Positions 59,562 through 64,000 of a stretch of 64,000 bases of DNA are shown here, one piece after another. Both the position numbers and the translations under genes were made by a program. Source of the stretch: Isoetes taiwanensis. Taxonomy: Eukaryota; Streptophyta; Lycopodiopsida; Isoetales; Isoetaceae. The notes under the pieces are model-generated. The model was not told where the DNA came from. It saw only the letters and a list, made by a program, of their open reading frames with translations, and ran no database searches. The stretch covers positions 9,219,541 to 9,283,540 of the forward strand of contig JAJEKV010000040.1 of the NCBI GenBank assembly GCA_021234155.1, read 5' to 3'. Numbering within the stretch: position 1 is the stretch's first letter; every line of letters starts with the position of its first letter.

Positions 59562-59742
59562 GGGAAAAATACTAAAATACCCCTATGAGTTTATATAATT
59601 ACCAAAATGCCCTTATGAGTTTCAAATTTACCAAAATGCCCCTACAGACCTACTATACACAAGGGCATTTTGGTAATTTTGAAACTTATAAGGGTATTTT
59701 GGTAATTACATAAACTTATAAGGGTATTTTGGTAGTTTTCCC
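59562..59742. repeat. Foldback element (MITE-like), about 180 bp
   Basis: Two arms of about 80 bp form a near-complete palindrome around a short centre at 59648-59664. The ends read gggaaaaatactaaaatacc and its inverse. Related half-sites (agggtatttnggnnttttccc) occur at 60386-60456 and in repeat part B near 32560 and 38880. Confidence 0.8.
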
Positions 59743-61208
59743 TTTTTTATTTACGTCACAAAAAGTGATATGTGACGCGTTATCAACGAAAAACTACTTG
59801 TAACGCGTCACAAAGTATTAATCTATAACGCATTATTAATCTAATATTTGTGACATGTAGCAAAATTCAATAGTAGTTGTCGCGCGTTACGAATTATAAA
59901 TTTTATTCTCCTTAAATTGGCATTTGTCACGCATCTCTTTCTTCACACATGATTATGATTATTAATTGTACCAGCACGTTCAGTTATCATAGATATCAAT
60001 TACAAATGAATTAAACTAAGGGGGGTAAAGAACCTCCAAAGCAAAAGGGAGTAAAAGACTCGCTGAAAATTTGATTAAGTATAGAAAATAAAGTATACAA
60101 AAAATGGATGGTTCAAAGTTTTCCAGCACGTCTATGCAACATGCATGATGATTTTCATGTTGCTTGGCTGCTCCCAACCCCTCATAGTTTGGCGAAATCT
60201 TTGGTTCAAACCCGTGCAAGCTAGATAGTACCAGCACACCCATTAATTCATTCCTCTATCCCTCCTGCCTCTTTGTATATGTCTGAGAATATCTGCATTG
60301 CAACATTAAACGAGTCCTGCAAAATCTCATCCATTTACATTTGAAATAAACTTGTTAACATGTGCATTTCCATGATCATTTCCATAAAAATACCCCCAAA
60401 ATTAGGGGCGTTTTGTTAATTTTAGCAAAACATAAGGGTATTTCGGAGTTTTTCCCAAAGAATGGATAGGATTGACGTTTATTGTTTGCCTTACGAGTTA
60501 TAGCCTATATTGTATTACATTGCCTTACACCAAAGGGAAACTAGATTTGTTTGATGTGAAGGGGTATCATCTTTCGAGGATATTAAAATGATTTCCATTA
60601 CATAGAGGCCCCCAAGGTCATTGTACATATGGGGCAAAGGTAAATTCCTCTTGCAAGATGAATCTACTTGAGGTGTATATTTGGACATATTGTGGCCGTT
60701 GGGGATTCCAGTCTGTTAAAATCCCCAACGGCTCATGACAACACTACCTTTAGGGCATAAACAATATTCTATCTTAAGCTATGTTGGTGTTGCTTGCTAC
60801 CACTCCAGTGTTGGCAAACCTTTTAAACTGAAAAATCTCCTATTGTTCCCTTAAGTAGACAAATATGTCAAGTTCTCAATAGAAAATTTGTTTTGTCCTT
60901 GTAGAAATATGCGTAAAAATTTATCAAAATTTTTTCTACCATGCGCTAGCTTTTTAATGCCGGAACAAACCTTTTTACCCGGAATTTACCCACAATCACC
61001 ATCTGGTGAAATCCTGGGACACGTCATAACAGTATAAGATGACCGTAATGTCCACTACCATGTGACCCACAATCCACTACGGCCGTCAAGTACTTAGCTC
61101 AAGTGCCAGTGTAAGGTCACCCCGTCCTCCAAGATCATTGGACGCAATCTCCCCCGTTGAAATTTGCTTATCCCATCGGGGTATTCTTGGAGTCGAAGCA
61201 TTGGAGCT
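59743..61208. other. Intergenic upstream of the CDF gene
   Basis: 59750-59930 has several gacgcg/cgcgtcac motifs in both orientations, perhaps from a decayed DNA transposon. A second, imperfect foldback lies at 60386-60456. The 5' flank of the transporter gene begins near 61.1 kb; no clear TATA box was assigned. Confidence 0.4.
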
Positions 61209-63109
61209 ATGGAGGAAGCTCTACATGTGCAGCTTAAACACAGGGCTTCCGGAAATTCCAATGACCAAACTAACCCTGATCAAATCGAGAGTTTTGTCGA
61301 GGATGATGATTCTAGGTATAAGCAGATTGGCAGAGCTGCCAGCTCCAGAGGTGAAGGATCATGGCGGATTTTGCTCTCTGAATTTCCTCCATTGGATCAA
61401 CCGGCCACTTCTTCCCGAGCTGCTAAGAAATGCTTCGGTATTATGTTAACTTACTTCTGGCCTATTTTCTTTTAAATTTCTTTTGAAGGCAAAGCCATAT
61501 GCATGTTGTTTATTTTGCACAAGTTCCAACACCTCCATGTATTTGCAGGGAAAAGCCGTGTCGATCAGTATTATCATCAACAGGAAGTTTTACTTCAAAG
61601 ATTTACAGAGTTGGATTCTATAACAGATGAGCCGACTACCACAGAGGCTTCTATAGAGGTGCGTATTTCCAGAAGAAATTCGTATAGACCCATAAATTAG
61701 GCTTTACATTGACATGGTGGAGCATATTAATTATATGGTCTGTTTGTGCAGGCAAGCAGAGCACATATTGCCAAGAGAGAAAGAATAGCCATAAACATAT
61801 CCAATGCAACAAATCTTGTATTATTTGCAGCAAAAGTGGTGGCATCAATAGAGAGCAAATCACTTGCGATTATTGCGTCAACGATGGATTCCCTTTTGGA
61901 TTTATTATCAGGATTCATACTCTGGTTTGCCTCTGTATCAATGAGACATCCCAATCCTTATCGCTACCCAATTGGCAAGAAAAGAATGCAACCACTGGTC
62001 AGTTTGGTCCCTTGCATACATCATAGATTTAACTTTTTTTTTCTGTAACAGTCGATAGCGATATCTAAGGAATTTTCCGTAACTGACAAATAAGATGCAA
62101 CTTGTCCTTCTATATTCGGGGTCTATTTAGACTTTTCTGGCCTTACAAGGAAATAATTGCATTTTCATGTTCTTACAGGGAATAATTGTATTTTCATCAG
62201 TCATGGCGACATTAGGTTTGTTAATCCTACTGGAGTCCATCAGGCAACTAATATCAAAGGCAAGCATTACCCTCTTGTTCAAACTTCGGATTTAACATGT
62301 TGGATCCTTTTTTCTTTTCTTTTTGTTTTATTCCCTGTAGGGCATACTGTACAAAAAGCCGTTGACATTGACATTGGATAGAGTTACTAGACCATGAATT
62401 AAGGCTGAAACACCGATTCTTAATGTGTAACTTTTCTTGCAGGATCACGCCTTGGCTTTGAAAGGTCCACAGGGCATGTGGGTCATAGGCATAATGGTAG
62501 CTGTGACAGTGATTAAATTGATTCTCATGTTATATTGCAGAATGTATAAGGACGAGATTGTTAGGGCATATGCACAGGATCATTTGTTCGATGTGATTAC
62601 TAATTCCATAGGTCTAGTAGCAGCATTTTTGGCTAGCAAATTCTACTGGTGGATTGATCCACTGGGGGCAATTCTGGTAAAAGCAATTATCCCAGTAGTT
62701 CCTGCATAATTTAGCTTTAAGTTTACATACTCGCTCAATCGTCTAATTATTTACGCAGCTGGCTCTGTTCACCATCAGAACCTGGTCAATAACTGTTCTC
62801 GAGAATGTAAAGTCCTTAGTGGGCAAGTCTGCATCCCCAGATTTCCTGCAGAAATTGACATATCTATGCTGGAACCATCATGAAGACATCAAGCAGATCG
62901 ATACAGTAAAAGCCTATAACTTTGGATCAAGTTACTTTGCCGAGATTGACATAGTATTATCTGCTGAAATGCCCTTGAGGGAGGCCCATGATATTGGTGA
63001 GTCTTTACAAAACAAACTGGAGAAGTTACCAGAGATTGAACGCGCTTTTGTTCATCTTGATTACGAATGTTCACACAAGCCGGAACATGCTTGCATTGAT
63101 GCATCTTGA
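61209..63109 (+). CDS. Mn-type cation diffusion facilitator (MTP8-11 group)
   Basis: Six exons join into 1251 nt (416 aa): 61209-61437, 61549-61658, 61752-61997, 62179-62259, 62443-62676, 62759-63109. Exon 4 ends AAG|GCAAGC, so the following intron is GC-AG. After a cytosolic N-terminus with YYHQQEVLL, transmembrane segments carry the paired DxxxD sites of Mn-CDFs: DSLLD (exon 3) and DHLFD (exon 5). [12 protein letters not shown] precedes the last segment, and exon 6 is the cytosolic ferredoxin-like domain. It should export Mn2+ (perhaps Fe2+) from the cytosol into the Golgi, a pre-vacuolar compartment or the vacuole by proton exchange. The start at 61209 is preferred over the upstream frame-mate at 61164, which has no ATG. 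All key residues are present. Confidence 0.92.
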
Positions 63110-64000
63110 CTGGAAAAGCTCTTGTATGTCAACGTGCTACTTATTCGTTGTGTTTTCATGTTAACCAGGCCTGAGAGAACAAGTGTTTTTTGCTTTTTTC
63201 CTGCAAACATTATCAAGCTGTCTCCATTTATTTTTTTGCTCAATTTAAAATGTAGGATGTTATTCTCGTCTCGTAAATATGGAAATATAGTTTTGGTGGG
63301 CTGGCTCGTACGTCAAATTTAAAAGTTGCATTGTAAATCACGATAAAATGTTTCAAACCAGATCAAATTTATCTAAGTCGGGAATTGAAATTCACAATTG
63401 GAAATGAAATTCACAAGTGATACTCTTTTGAGGAGGAATTCAAAACATTTGTTCCAAACATTGCTTTTGCAATTGTGATCTTCCTTTTTATCATTGTGAC
63501 TAAGGAAAATGGAACGAGGTTATGGGTAGCATGGTGGAAGTAGGTGTTAGGCTAGTAAACAACGAGGTTCCTTACTAGGTTTAATACTAGGAGAACTTCC
63601 TTGATTGGCAGATCCCCTCAGTGTACTACACAACAAAGATTTATTGCAATCCAAACGAAAAAAACCTTGTTTATCCACATAAAACATTATAGAGAGGTTT
63701 GGATTCTACATAGTAAAATCTCCTCCACAAAACGCATCTCTCAATTTATGTCTTATTCTCTCACGACTATTATGTAGAAATTGTTCCAGAAATAGTCAGT
63801 ATAACAATAGCTTTATTCACCAAATTTGCTAGACAACTTTATAAACAAGGCTTATAAAAGCTTAGGTTCATGGAGCCAAAATATGGTCACTCATCCAAGA
63901 ACCTTTTACAAAATACAACTCCTGCGCTCAGCACTCGACCTGTGTGCTACCTTGTCTTTCATTACTCCAGTATTTATCTCCATATTTACCTTCCAATCCG
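63110..64000. other. 3' flank of CDF gene and intergenic DNA
   Basis: AT-rich. No gene or repeat with recognisable features. Confidence 0.5.

Overview
This window is nuclear DNA from a land plant. Intron-rich genes with GT-AG (and one GC-AG) splice sites, plant-only families (LRR-malectin receptor kinase, PLS-type PPR, GH17-X8, Mn-type CDF transporter) and several generations of nested transposable elements all point that way. The PPR style and the dense, decayed retroelements suit a large TE-rich genome such as a fern or other seed-free plant, but that is inference and the species cannot be read from the sequence.

Three host genes look intact and could be modelled exon by exon with the reading frame closing exactly. 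They are an LRR VIII-2 type receptor kinase (15785-23747, +, 24 exons, about 1013 aa), a SNF2 ATPase of the CHR24/ERCC6L-PICH type (45259-39525, -, 20 exons, about 1082 aa) and a Mn-type cation diffusion facilitator (61209-63109, +, 6 exons, 416 aa). Decayed genes are a GH17-X8 beta-1,3-glucanase (about 25.9-26.4 kb, -), a PPR gene (33.8-37.2 kb, +) and a glycine/tyrosine-rich RNP-like tail (37.3-38.0 kb, -).

The most striking region is 1-10.3 kb. Two related LTR retrotransposon 5' ends lie head to head: one on the - strand with its LTR at 4775 to about 6.1 kb, one on the + strand with its LTR at about 7.54-8.227 kb. Each has a tRNA-Met primer-binding site, and each is followed directly by an ORF that starts like the histone H3 tail (MARTKQTAR and MARTKST) and ends in an H3 histone fold, with a linker of more than 300 residues between. 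In the first element a second unknown ORF follows, then a gag-like frame that leaves the window. Both complete ORFs of that element have their own TATA box and a pair of 67-bp hairpins upstream. A second copy of the unknown ORF at 55.6 kb is joined to a Ty3/gypsy integrase fragment, which ties this ORF to a retrotransposon. I know of no described plant retrotransposon family carrying an H3-like protein in this position, and I treat it as the main candidate for an undescribed system.

Other mobile DNA: a DUF4283-type LINE-derived retroposon with a 16-bp target duplication (11354-13187); LINE copies with a conserved 3' hairpin and different short tandem tails (11.1-11.3 kb and 51.8-54.2 kb); a LINE fragment in an intron of the receptor kinase; a 4.5-kb insertion (33652-38163) that splits an older repeat and carries the PPR and RNP-like fragments; and a 5.3-kb Mutator-like element (45423-50764, 9-bp target duplication, about 460-bp TIRs) that carries a C2H2-coiled-coil-ULP1 gene and lies in the promoter of the CHR24 gene. 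A chromodomain fragment and foldback elements fill the right side. The remaining intergenic stretches hold nothing I recognise apart from recent two-copy tandem duplications.
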